Origin: Chondrilla cf. caribensis
Taxonomy: Eukaryota; Porifera; Demospongiae; Chondrillida; Chondrillidae
Direction of reading: 5' to 3'
Assembly (NCBI GenBank): GCA_964020155.1
Contig: OZ026565.1
Span: 1,380,001-1,402,500, forward strand
DNA length: 22,500 nucleotides
This document shows, one piece after another, positions 1 to 11,699 of this stretch. A program made the position numbers and the translations under genes. A model generated the notes under the pieces. That model saw only the letters and a program-made list of their open reading frames with translations. It was not told where the DNA came from and did not search any database. Each line of letters opens with the position of its first letter. Within the stretch, counting starts at the first letter, position 1.

Positions 1-1
1 C

Positions 2-665
2 GCAGTGGAGCCCCTCACTGTTTTAGAAGACCCGTCTTTTGAGAACGTTGGAGACTACGAGTACATCATCAACAGTGGTTCCTCCATCTTTCTCATGGTC
101 AGTCTCTTCTGTAATTTCCACTTAATGTACAACCAGCCTGTTCACATGTACATACACACTGATGGGTGCATCACTGTACTGAATATGTGAGTCAAGTGTG
201 AGTCGTGTGTGAATCATGTGTGAATCTTGTGTAAGTCATGTGATTCATTCTACTACATGCACAAGTCATGTGTTAGTCATGTGATACATCTGGTGTACAT
301 ACATATCCCATCTTCCTACTATGCACATGAGTCATTTGGATCACATGTGAGTCGTGGTACTGGTGTGTTCAGCTATCTACCTCTTATGCTACTGGTGTGG
401 AGAGTGGCTATTGTCCCACTTCCTCTATGGTACTCTACATCCATATAACCAATACCCAGGAGATACATGACAGCATAGGTATTTATGTTTCAAATTTTGT
501 TTCTTACTGTTTAGGGTGAAAATGTTAACAACGTCAGAGTGGAAAACTATCGGGTTACCATTGGCAACCAGATGTGTAGTAATGTTCTGACAAACAATGA
601 TAGTGTGTTGTGTATACCTCCTCAGACCAGACCAGCAGGATCCACAGTCATCACGGTGAGGAGTG

Positions 666-715
<50 letters not shown>

Positions 716-1313
716 CTGTGTGTATATAGGGTTGGACACACATACACGCTCCCAACTTTGTTAAATATGCATAATGTGATGATACAGTAAATACAGTGGA
801 ATCTCTTTAGGACAAACTACAAGGGACCCACAAAATCAGTTCTTGTTACCAGATGTTCTTATCAGGATTGGCTTACTATATGTACGTACTACAGCAACCA
901 AATAATGCTTGGAAATTAGTTTGTATTAAGCAGAAATTTGTCTTAAGTGTGTTTGTCTTAACGAGGTTCTACTGTACACCCAACAAGTATGTACGGGAAT
1001 TTCCTACCCTCAACAGATCTACGTCGGCACATCGATACAAACAGAGGTCGGAAGTTTGGTGTACAATGATCCACCGATAGATACCACGGGGGCTATTGCT
1101 GCTGGGGTGGTGGTGGGCACCTTCGTCATTGTTGTTGTGATTGCTGTGGTGCTTGGTTTGGTGCTGGGGACCTGGTTTGTGAAGACAAGGACTGGCAGAC
1201 AGCAGTTGGACAAGCCAATGTCTCGGGAGCTGGAGAAGACAGTTATGAGTGATTTTGAGTCTGTTCACCTGAGGTCTCAGGCTCAGCAGAGACACAGTGA
1301 CCTGGCAAGTACG

Positions 1314-1364
<51 letters not shown>

Positions 1365-2051
1365 CGTGAGTGCGTGCATGTGTGTGCGTGTGCTTGTGCA
1401 TGTGCATGTGTGTGTGTGTGTGCACGTGTGTATGTAATATTGTGTGTTTGTGTGCACATGTGTGGGTGTGGGTGTGTGCACGTGTGTGCACGTGTGTGGG
1501 TGTGTACCTGTGTGTGCGTACATGCATACACACATGTGTACATATATACACACACACAGATCTATCCACACAATCATAACATTATGGTCCACTTACCCCT
1601 TGTAGCTTTACTGAGGCAGCATCAAAACAATGATGATGAAAATAACGAAGAAGATGCCTTCAAGTCTCTTGATGAACATCTGACCCTCTTTGACCAACCG
1701 GAAGAGAACCTGATCCCCAGGGTATCATATAAGGCCCCAAAACGTGCCTATGCTAACACACTCTTTGAGAACGTGGACAAAAACAACACTACACAGGAGG
1801 AGGAGCCTGCCCAATTGGAGGAGGACAATGTTGGGAATGATTACCATGACAACACCAATGACAATGAGGATGACGTAAGTGATGGCAACACTGGTGATGA
1901 TGATGATGAGGGTGACGTCGACTATGGAATGATGGAGGATCAACAAGAATTGAAGGATGATCACCGTGGAGATTACAGCTATGGTAACGAGGACGATGTA
2001 TATGATGATTATGATGATGACGATTATGATGACTTCACTACATCAATCTGA
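2..2051 (+). CDS. Plexin-type IPT/TIG single-pass receptor, 3' part (5' end outside window)
   Basis: I read four coding exons: 2-97, 515-655, 1017-1308 and 1606-2051. Introns begin GTCAGT, GTGAGG and GTACGT and end in AG; phases are 0, 0 and 1. The second exon (starts GENVNNVRV) has the core of an IPT/TIG fold: a V-x-IG strand, then C, then a C-x-PP turn. The third exon begins with a last IPT-like strand ([16 protein letters not shown]), followed by a roughly 28-residue hydrophobic membrane segment and a basic stop-transfer stretch (KTRTGRQQ). The layout matches the membrane-proximal part of plexins. The cytoplasmic part, about 190 residues, ends in an Asp/Glu/Tyr-rich tail and a TGA at 2049-2051, so there is no plexin RasGAP domain. 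It is probably a cell-surface receptor or adhesion protein (inference). The alternative is another IPT-bearing membrane protein. The family call is fairly sure; orthology is not. Confidence 0.72.
188..246. repeat. Short 10-11-bp minisatellite in receptor intron
   Basis: About five degenerate copies of a unit like GTGTGAATCAT follow each other in the first visible intron (98-514) of the receptor gene. Related TCATGTG words continue to about 350. Confidence 0.6.
667..713. repeat. (GT)n microsatellite
   Basis: An almost pure GT dinucleotide run of about 47 bp starts 11 bp after the 5' splice site at 656, inside the second visible intron. The Cys-Val and Thr-His open frames here are translation artefacts. 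Confidence 0.95.
794..974. mobile_element. Tigger/pogo-like MITE, 181 bp, TA target duplication
   Basis: The ends are imperfect inverted repeats: the left end reads CAGTGGAATCTCTTTAGGAC, and the right end on the opposite strand reads CAGTAGAACCTCGTTAAGAC. TA flanks it on both sides (792-793 and 975-976). CAGT ends with a TA duplication are typical of pogo/Tigger elements of the Tc1/mariner superfamily. There is no coding capacity. It lies in the intron before the membrane-segment exon. Confidence 0.8.
1314..1545. repeat. (GT)n and interrupted GT/GC-rich tract in a 297-bp intron
   Basis: A pure GT run (about 1314-1361) passes into degenerate GTGTGC/GTGCAC repeats. It fills most of the intron 1309-1605 of the receptor gene. 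The intron length is a multiple of three and its frame has no stop, which is discussed as a finding. Confidence 0.9.
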
Positions 2052-2750
2052 TTGGTTCGATGATTATTTAATTGCAGCTGAAATCTTAATACTGTACTTA
2101 GGTAGCAATTGATATTCGTAGAATGTATAGAATGTATAATTGGTGATAATTATCTGGTAACATAAATCTGGTAATGATTGTATTATAATTATTGTTATTG
2201 TAATGATACTTTTATAATAGTATGATTGAAAGTTACATTATTTATAATTTTATAGTTTATAATCTATAGTTATGTGTATGTAAGCTTTATTTCTTTGATT
2301 CCATGACATATTAATAATAATAAAATTAAATATACCAGTTTTGTTTAATTATGATGGCTCATAATATATTATTGTATAAAATTATTATATCATGCGATTT
2401 ATAATTATTCTTTCACAATGTACATTATAGTATTTATTATATATTGCAAATCAACATGTAAAAGGTGCAACACATGTACAATTGCAATATACATAATATT
2501 ATTATTATAATATTATTATTATACTGAAACAAAGTGTACAATTTGAAGTATATACTCAATCCATTACAATCATGCATTCTGGAAATTAATGCAGAAGACA
2601 CTATTCTAAAGCTGGGAGATCCATCACAATTCATATCATCACAATGTAGCTTAGATTGCACCCTTTGCTCAAGTCACACTTGAGTAATCCACTGGGCTAG
2701 CTTTCATGAACACTGTTGAAGTACGAATGGGGATATTCCTCTAATTTGCA
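2052..2750. other. AT-rich 3' UTR and intergenic DNA
   Basis: This stretch is strongly AT-rich, with many ATTATT/TAATAA runs and no supportable ORF. Its first part is presumably the receptor's 3' UTR. A canonical AATAAA lies at 2319-2324. Nothing else is recognised. Confidence 0.6.
2319..2324 (+). terminator. Candidate polyadenylation signal AATAAA for the receptor gene
   Basis: AATAAA occurs about 270 nt after the receptor stop codon in AT-rich sequence. In such composition the hexamer can occur by chance, so the assignment rests on position only. Confidence 0.4.
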
Positions 2751-2838
2751 ATAAGATTGTTATATTTGGCGGGATAAAACAATAAATAACGCCCACGCTT
2801 TACCATATTGGGTAAACAAAACAATAAACATGGCCCCC

Positions 2839-2922
2839 GTCGACTAGTCTGGCTGGCCAGACTACCAGTCGACCAATCAGTGTTCATCTTTTGGAAAATG
2901 GCGGCAAGTTTAACTATAAAAA
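2839..2922 (+). promoter_or_regulatory. Promoter-like cluster: palindrome, CCAAT box, TATA box
   Basis: A near-perfect inverted repeat (2839-2873; outer arms GTCGACTAG and CTaccAGTCGAC) is followed by a CCAAT box at 2873-2877, an AAAATGGCGGC motif near 2895 and TATAAAAA at 2915-2922. The spacing is that of a Pol II core promoter reading to the right, which would start near 2945. No product is recognised downstream. This is inference from motifs only. Confidence 0.4.
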
Positions 2923-2929
2923 CCTCATG

Positions 2930-3930
2930 TTGGCTGCATTTCTTTGTGAGTAGATCCGTGCTGGGAAAGCTGCAGATGCTGGAGGATTCGAATTGGAGGG
3001 GGTGCCCCGAGCGCAAGCGTGGTTAGCTGTTCTACCCTCTCCTTCTTCGGCTCGCTGTTTGATCACGCATGGAGTTCACACGTCCCGGTCTCCTGTAAGT
3101 CGTCGGGTCTCTCGAGTGTTCTCGGACGAGGTTTGGGCGTCCGTCCTCTTCGGAGGCGGGCGGTGCCTGGGATCATGGTCGGCTAGTCTCCCCTAGGGGT
3201 CCTGTAAGTAGGTCCTACGAAGGCTATGTTGTCGGAACCACACGGCTCTCTGCTCACCACCCTTTTCCTTTTTTATTGCCTTCGGGCGCACGTAAGTTAG
3301 GTCATGCTGTTCACACCTTTACGCTGCATACACTTTACTATGCACACACTGCGCCTTGCACACACCCTCCTATGCACACAGTATGCGCATGCGGCTATAG
3401 TAGGGTCCAGACATGCTACATTAGTTTAGGTTTTGGGCCCTACCGGGGAGTCTCTTGTCATCGTGTTGAGGAAGCTGCTGCGCTGTTTGATGTGTGTCCT
3501 GCCGGCCTGACTCTGATGAGTACCGATGTGAAGTCAGTTTGCGTCTGTCTTTTGGTCCGTGGATTGGTGGTAAATCCGTGATTCTTGGGTCTCCGGGCCC
3601 ATGAAGCTATCAAGTCACAAAGGACAACATCGGTGACTGGCGCCCGTGATACTCGGTGTGCCAGACGTAAAAGATCACGGCTCTGAAATCTGGACCTCCC
3701 GAGAAGCCAGTCCACCACCGTATACCATGGGAGGATGGCTTGATGTTGACTACACGCGAGATGACATCAGCAGCTGAGGCGTGGTGGCAAGTGGCATGTT
3801 CTCCTTGGCCACGGGGCATGAAGCACCTCCCCGTCCTCGCCGGATGCCCTGGGCACACGTAAAGTGTGGCAGAGAGAGGTGCAAGTTTGAATGAGAGGAC
3901 ATGGAAGATTAGTAACTTACTGGACTTCAA
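2930..3930. other. GC-richer segment without recognised product (candidate ncRNA or decayed retroelement)
   Basis: Composition shifts from AT-rich to GC-richer DNA for about 1 kb. It contains three splice-donor-like GTAAGT words on the + strand (near 3094, 3204 and 3291). No ORF longer than about 106 codons is present, and none has a domain I recognise on either strand. TGGCGCCCG near 3640 resembles a retroviral primer-binding site but matches for only nine bases. It could be a transcribed non-coding locus, a solo LTR or old retroelement debris. Confidence 0.35.
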
Positions 3931-4027
3931 GAAGCATTAATTTTTATGTACGTAATTTTTTATAATTGTTTCCTTCTGTACTATCAATTGTTAAATTTGA
4001 ATGCTTGACATATTATACATTGTACAA

Positions 4028-4028
4028 T

Positions 4029-4062
<34 letters not shown>
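4028..4062. repeat. (AAT)n microsatellite
   Basis: About eleven tandem TAA/AAT trinucleotides in intergenic DNA. Confidence 0.95.
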
Positions 4063-4063
<1 letters not shown>

Positions 4064-4156
4064 AATGACATTGCATGCTATATGTAACAATATATTATAC
4101 AATTGATCATATTAATCTGTATTAAGCTTATAACCAGCACTAGCACCATGCAAGTA

Positions 4157-4337
4157 CAGTGAAACCTCGAGTATACCAACCTTTGAATTGCAGCAACCTA
4201 TCATAATGTGACACTATTAATATTCTGTATCCCTGTGTAGTACTGTAGTGTATTAAGTGACCTCTGAAATGAGGACACCTCTGTAATAAAGACTAAAATC
4301 AAGTTTCCAAAGTGTCCATAATAGAGAAGTTCCACTG
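4157..4337. mobile_element. Tigger/pogo-like MITE, 181 bp, TA target duplication
   Basis: The left end reads CAGTGAAACCTCGAGTATACC; the right end on the opposite strand reads CAGTGGAACTTCTCTATTAT. TA flanks both sides (4155-4156 and 4338-4339). It has the same length and similar ends as the element at 794-974, so the two probably belong to one subfamily. It is intergenic, downstream of CLN3. Confidence 0.8.
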
Positions 4338-4387
4338 TACTGGATCAATGTGTGCACATGCATTGAGATAACTGGATATTTATATAC

Positions 4388-4388
<1 letters not shown>

Positions 4389-4434
<46 letters not shown>
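4389..4434. repeat. (TA)n microsatellite
   Basis: A pure TA dinucleotide run of about 46 bp, downstream of the CLN3 stop codon. Confidence 0.95.
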
Positions 4435-4436
<2 letters not shown>

Positions 4437-4637
4437 TGGATCTGAATAATAATATATAATATACGCATAATATAATATTATAGTAGTATATTGTTTCAAT
4501 GATTACATATAAAAAGGATTAAAGATGTTACTTCTGGAATTACATTAGTGCAAGTCACCCATGCACTGCACCATCCGGACTCGTCTCATGAAGGGATGTT
4601 AAACGTGCTTCTCATGCTTTTTCTCATAATTAAGTTA

Positions 4638-5541
4638 TCAATCCAGCAGTGTATACGTTGGTACATAGTTAAGACAAATGTAGTTGTGGACATAAATGGA
4701 GCAGATGCCAGCCACCGTGATACCAAAGGTGTCAGATACACTTGCTATACCCATGGAAAACTCTTTGTCTTCAGGTTTTGTCTGAAAAATTGGTACACAG
4801 AGAAATGAGAATAAATTAGTGGGAGAAGAGGGGAAGATTAGAAGAAATGAGAGAGGGATAGAGGGTAAGAACAAGACAGATGAAGAGGGGTGAGAGGGAC
4901 AAATGGAGAAAAAATGAGAGCAAGACGGAGAGAGGGTGAGAATGAGAGATGGAGAGGGTGAGAATGAGAGATGGAGAGGGTGAGAGGGTGAGAGAGAGGA
5001 TAAAAAAAGGAAGAGGGAGGGAGGAAAATAGGTTTAGAGAGTGAGGGTTTAAGTAAGAGCAAATGGTAGGGAAAGAGGAGGGGAGAAAGGGAGATCTACA
5101 TAATTCAAACACAGAACCTACCTATCTACATACATACATACGTATATATGTACATGTACAGTAGGTAAGCGCGTATATGTATATCATTCTACAGACCTCT
5201 TTGGCAATGTGATAGAAAGCATTGACATAAGTGGCTCCTCCAAAGAGTCCTTCAAAGAGAACCAGAACGATCATCAGCCAGAAGGAGGGGAGAAATTGGA
5301 AGACAGCTTCGCAAAAGAAGAAAGCAAAATTCAGCAACTAAAGAGAGAAATACAAAATTTTTGAGGAATTTCCACAAAAATATGCTTGTCAATATGTACA
5401 TATGGCTGTGAGTTACGTATGTATACATAATATGTATGTACATATGTAGATACAAGAGCGTAGGCATAATACATGCGAATGCATGAATACGTACACACAC
5501 TTTTTATGCACTCATACACACATACGTGCTAATACACACTG

Positions 5542-5607
<66 letters not shown>

Positions 5608-5627
5608 AAGCACACACACACTTTAGT

Positions 5628-5658
<31 letters not shown>

Positions 5659-5692
5659 CACACACACGCACGCACACACACACACACACACG

Positions 5693-5757
<65 letters not shown>

Positions 5758-6216
5758 GCAAAATAGCAAATATCCAGACATGTCTGATAGCAATTATGTT
5801 CACAGATGATCTGGATATGAACACACCTAGCTGGTACACAGCCTGATACCTGTTTGAATGTGGAGACAGAAAATTATCATCACTGCAAAAAAAACACATT
5901 CTACACAGAATATGTATGTTTCATGCACAACACATAAGTACACACTACATACATAACATATCTTATACACACTACACGCAACACACAGCACACACACGTG
6001 CCATGTACACAGAACATACATTATATATAAACACAAATACATAGTCTACTTTAACTCACCATCTATATTGTACATCTTGGCCAAAACAGTCTGTTCCAAC
6101 ACCTCTTGTGTTGGGATAGTATATGAGCTCAAACTATGCAAAATTAATGTAAATATACATAAGTATACAAATGTTCCTGTAGTACAGTCCAATAGTAGAT
6201 ACACACACATATACAC

Positions 6217-6275
<59 letters not shown>

Positions 6276-6286
6276 GCACACACACA

Positions 6287-6355
<69 letters not shown>

Positions 6356-6356
6356 C

Positions 6357-6414
<58 letters not shown>

Positions 6415-6805
6415 TTACATACGTACGTACATTGTGTCACTATACACACAATGTACAAACCGTATGTACAGACACATGTACGTACATACACATACACACA
6501 GTGAACTGGTTCTCATTCACTCACCAGTCCCTGGTTGATGAGGTACTCTCCAACGTACACAGCAAACAGTGGAATCATATACTTCAACAGTGGCTATATG
6601 TATGTATGTGTACAATATAAACTGCATAATCATATACGTAACATATGCAAATCCTACTCTATTATATCCAAATAAAATGTGAGTACGTATGTTTTTACAC
6701 ACATTACTCACTGGAATCAATTTCACACGATGGAGCATTTCACTGAAAAGATAATTTACTCGGTCCCCTTTATAATGCAGAGTTTGAGTGAAATATCAAG
6801 GGGGG

Positions 6806-6857
<52 letters not shown>

Positions 6858-6900
6858 GTGCGTGCGCGCGTGTGTGTGTGTGTGTGTGTGTGTGTTGTGC

Positions 6901-6932
<32 letters not shown>

Positions 6933-6945
6933 TGTGCGTGCGTGC

Positions 6946-7036
<91 letters not shown>

Positions 7037-10000
7037 GTACGTGTGCGTGTGTGTGCATGTGTGTGCGTTCATGCGTGAGTGAATGGCTACATGTGTATTC
7101 ACATTGTGGGCGACATACGTACATACGTACACACATAGTACTTGAATACTGGACCAACCATTTAAAAACGGTTTCACTGATTGTGTTTCACTGGCAGGAA
7201 TAAGTGGAGTTTCATCATCTGAACTTTTATCAATGATATCAACATCTATCTGCTTTCCATCACCAATGACATCACTTCCACCATCACGTTCCATCTCTTC
7301 ATTGATAGCTGAATCATCTTCATTGGACTTTGCTCCAAAGAAACACGGACACCAATGCTTCTTCTTGGGCCTCTTGATGACAAAAATGAAACTACAAAAC
7401 AGAACAAGTACATATAATCATGCACATACATACATAAGTACGTATTGTACTGGAGGTACATATACTGTATGTATGTATGTACATGTGTATGTACGTACGT
7501 AAATATGTACTACTTATTATGTGTACATATGTATGTGCATACAGTGTGTATGTATGCACATAATATGTACGTAAGTGTACGTATGTACATATGTTTCTTC
7601 CACACATCAAAAATACAAAAGTACACAAAATTAATCACTCCGACACACTAAGGGCATTCTATATTGGTGCTATACAGAAGTACACATTTTATCATCTGAT
7701 GAAGCCGTACATCAAAGGGTGGCGGTGTGCAGTTAATTATTTACTGCACTGAGCACTGACCACAAAGCGGTGAACAATTTTCAATGAGTGTGCAGCAGCA
7801 TACCTCACTCAATGCTCCAAACAAATGCATCTTAGCTTTTTCCTCAAACAAAATTATATCCAGAAAAGTTAGTAAAGACAATTTAAAGAAATAGTAGAGA
7901 ATCTTTCGGATGAAAAAGCTTTCTAAAGTCCTTTTGTAACAGGTAACCCAGCTACTATAATATGTTTGAGCAGTAGTAACAAATGTAAGGATTGCAGACC
8001 GAAGGTAGCACAGCAATTCTAAGTTCTTAGTTTTCTCTGGAAAAAGGCCAAATTATGAAAAGAACAAACTCTAGGGAAGACCCAGGCTCTGTACAAGCCT
8101 CTACACATGTGCACTCACGTCAGCAGGAGAACGATAGGCACCACGGTCTGTATGTACAGGGTAACGGCAGGGGACAGGTTGATCCACGACGTGAGACCAA
8201 GGTACACAAGTGAAGCACCAATTCCAGCAGCACCTGCAAAGGGAAGCATGGACACATGAAATGCTGGTAGAGTGGGGCCTGTACATAAAGCCCAACTAAG
8301 AGACTGGGGGAAGGTGGTCACTAAAGACAGGTCTTTATACAGAGGTGCTTTATTGTAGTTGAGTTAACATCATAGGTAGTCCAATAATGGTCACTTAGGA
8401 CAGGTGATCTTTGTACAGAGGTGGTCTTTATGTCAGGTTTAACTGTATTTAGCTCATTGTAGAACTGAGAGAGGTACTACAGACGAACCTGCTATAAAGA
8501 CCTACATACGTATGTACGTATGTGAGGCAAAGGAAGCTGGTTATTTGTGCATACGGAGTCAAAGTGAAGTACGTGGAATGATGGAAAATTAATGCAATAC
8601 TTAGTATAATTGAAATACGTAGCTATCAGCACAGCCATTAAATTTATTTGAGAAAATTCCTGTCCCCCTTTCTGGAGGTGATTTTCAAAAGTTTCCATTC
8701 ACAAAAAATTTCCTATGTACGTACGTATGTACAGTTAGACTATACAGAGGTGGAATATAGACAACATGTCAACACTATGTGGACACCAGAGTAAACATCA
8801 TGTCAAAGTGTGTAAACAAGAGTAAACATCATGTCTACATGTGTACACCAGAGTAAACATCATGTCAACGTATATACGTATGTACGTATGAACACCATAG
8901 TAAACATCATGTCAACATGTATAAACAAGAGTAAACATCATGTCTACATGTGTACATCAGAATAAACATCATGTCAACATATATATGTACACCAGAGTAA
9001 ACAGCACGTCAACATGTGTGAACAAGAGTATACATACGTATATATATATATATATTGCACAGTTCACAATACTAACCTGTACCAGAGGACCAAGCTGACA
9101 CAGTAGACTTGTCAAAAAATGAAGTGAAACTCAAAAACACGATCTCCCCAAAGCCGGAACCAATGCTGGCACACACGACACCTAAAATGATTAGTGCTTC
9201 TATTTCGGCCGCAGCAACGAGGATGAAGCTACTGACAGAGGCCACAGTGCATATGAGGATCCTTATCCTATGGGTAGGCAAAGATATGTGACAATAAACA
9301 TATGTATGTGGCATATGAATCGCTATCACCATCACTAATGGCACCACCATCACTATCACCATTGGCACCACCATTACTATCACCATATTATGTATGTACA
9401 TACTACCATCACCATCACTATTGTCACCACAATCACCATCAACACATCTCTACCATCACCATTATCATATCACTACCATCACCATCATTATTGTCTCACC
9501 ATCACTAACACTATTGGCACCACCATAACCATCACTGCATCACTACCATCACCATCATTGTTGTGGCTACCAACACCATCACCATGTCACCACCATCATA
9601 TAAATTGCCATCACCATCACTAGTGGTACTACCATCAATATCACCATATAATGTGAGTAGATATCACCATCACCATCAACACATCTCGATCATCACCATC
9701 ACCATCATTATTGTTACCACCATCACCATCAACACATCTCTATCATCACCATCGCCATCATTATTATCTCACCATCGCTATCACTATTGGCACCATTGTA
9801 ACCATCACCACATCACCACCATCACCATGTCACCACCATGACTATCATCATATCACCAACATCGCCATCAATATTGTTACCACTGCATCACTACCATCAC
9901 TATGTCAACACCACAGCATTAATGCTGGCTATCTACTACAATGCAAAGATGAGAAGTGCATAGCAGACCAACCAGAAAGGAATCTTGTCCATCCACCAGG

Positions 10001-11668
10001 GACATACAATCTTTATCAGCAGAGTTGGTATTATGTCGGCTAGCAGAATTGCCTTCAGAAAGGAAAGAAACACACACACTCAATAGTGAGCATATATGTA
10101 CATACAAATGTGCAGAAATTCATACTATTAACACGACTTTATTGCAGTGATATTGGGTTATTATAACAGTAATGTAATACGTCTAAGGTCATGTGCCTGT
10201 GTGTGTGTGTGTGTGTGTGCCTGTGTGTGTGTGTGTGTGTGCGTGTATGCGTGCACTGAAACAGGAGGTACCTTTCAAGTGCAGGCATGAAAAAGTATTC
10301 AAATAAAAAAAGGCACTGCCCGGATTCGAACCGGGGATCTCCTGTTTACTAGACAGGCGCTTTGACCAACTAAGCCACAGTGCCACAGCCAACAGAAACA
10401 CACGGAGCAGGCTATTTAAGCCATATGGCTTGCATAGGCTGGGTGCATACACACATACGTGGATATAATATTATACGTACATATGTATGTACTGTTACGT
10501 ATTAGTGTTATACTACTTCTTGGATGAATGTCAATAAATTCCCTTACTCACATACCAATACATTACATACAGTACACACAGTACATACGTACGTATAGTA
10601 CATACAAAACATGCAGTGTAAACACAGCACATATGATATACGTATGCACACTTTACATACAAAACACACTGTGTAATCACATACAGTACATATGTACGTA
10701 CAATACACACAGTACATAAAACATACGTACATACAGTGTAAATACAGCGTACGTATAATATACATTGTACGTATATACAGTACGTATGAAACACACTGTG
10801 CAATACATACAGTACGTATGTACGTATGTACATACAATACACACAGTGTACATCAGGCTGACCCCAGTCGACACGAAGTGACATGTGCGAGGCAGGTAAG
10901 CGCTCAGAGTCTCGTTGTGTCCATCATGGTAATGGAGAGAGTAGTTGGACAGCACACAGGTCAAGTTAGCCGTCTACAGGGAGCATGATACAGTATAAGT
11001 ACATGTACACATGCAGCACAATATACCGTAGCACATACTGAGAATAGGTATAGCATACTCACATTACAAACAGTACATACAGTACACACAGTACATACAG
11101 TACACACAGTACATACAGTACATACAGTACATACAGCACACACAGTACAAACAGTACATACATTACACACAGTACATACAGTACATACAGTACATACAGC
11201 ACACACAGTACATACAGTACATACAGTACACACAGTACATACAGTACACACAGTACATACAATACACAGAGTACACACAATACATACGTTCAGTGCACAT
11301 TCATACATACGTAGCACATACAGTAATAGACTAAATTCATACGTATTACGTAGTGTATACAGTACACACAGTACATACGTACGTACAATACACAGTACAT
11401 ACAGTGCACATTCAATAGAGTAAATTCAGTACATATTACAGTGCATACAGTACACACAGTACATAGAGCACACATATTGTATACAGTACATACTGAGGTT
11501 TCACTGGTTTTCCCCTCAATCTTCTTGATGATGTCATAGGCTGCACTCAGCATAATGACGTAAGGAAAGTTGTTGCACAATCCAATGATCCTGGCAATAA
11601 CAGGGAAAATACAGTGCAGTTAGCTGGGTTTGAAATTCTTTGCACAAAAGTGAAGTACCAATAGACAA

Positions 11669-11699
<31 letters not shown>

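Noticed and set aside
3505..3540. Possible hammerhead ribozyme (CTGATGAG followed by GTGAAG)
   Set aside because: The second core segment GAAA and the stem II/III pairings are absent.
3635..3660. TGGCGCCCG as a retroviral-type primer-binding site marking an LTR
   Set aside because: Only nine bases match, no second LTR or gag/pol coding is in the window, and the proposed LTR ends are not defined.
425..7294. Many long Cys-Val or Thr-His ORFs (for example 5504-5899, 6046-6497, 6679-7294)
   Set aside because: They are translations of (GT)n/(CA)n microsatellites lying in introns; none has non-repeat coding sequence except where real CLN3 exon pieces overlap.
7700..8090. Possible extra CLN3 exon in the region 7741-8016 on the minus strand
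   Set aside because: Exon 7 (ends 8119, phase 2) joins exon 8 (starts 7391) in phase and the protein alignment is continuous; the ORF here has no similarity to battenin.
9302..9841. His/Ser/Pro-rich ORFs on the + strand
   Set aside because: They come from the CAC/CAT repeat tract of CLN3 intron 5 and have no independent support.
10531..11317. Cys-Val-Leu-Tyr-rich ORFs on the minus strand
   Set aside because: They derive from the CAGTACATAC decamer repeats; only the exon 4 stretch 10863-10973 is coding.
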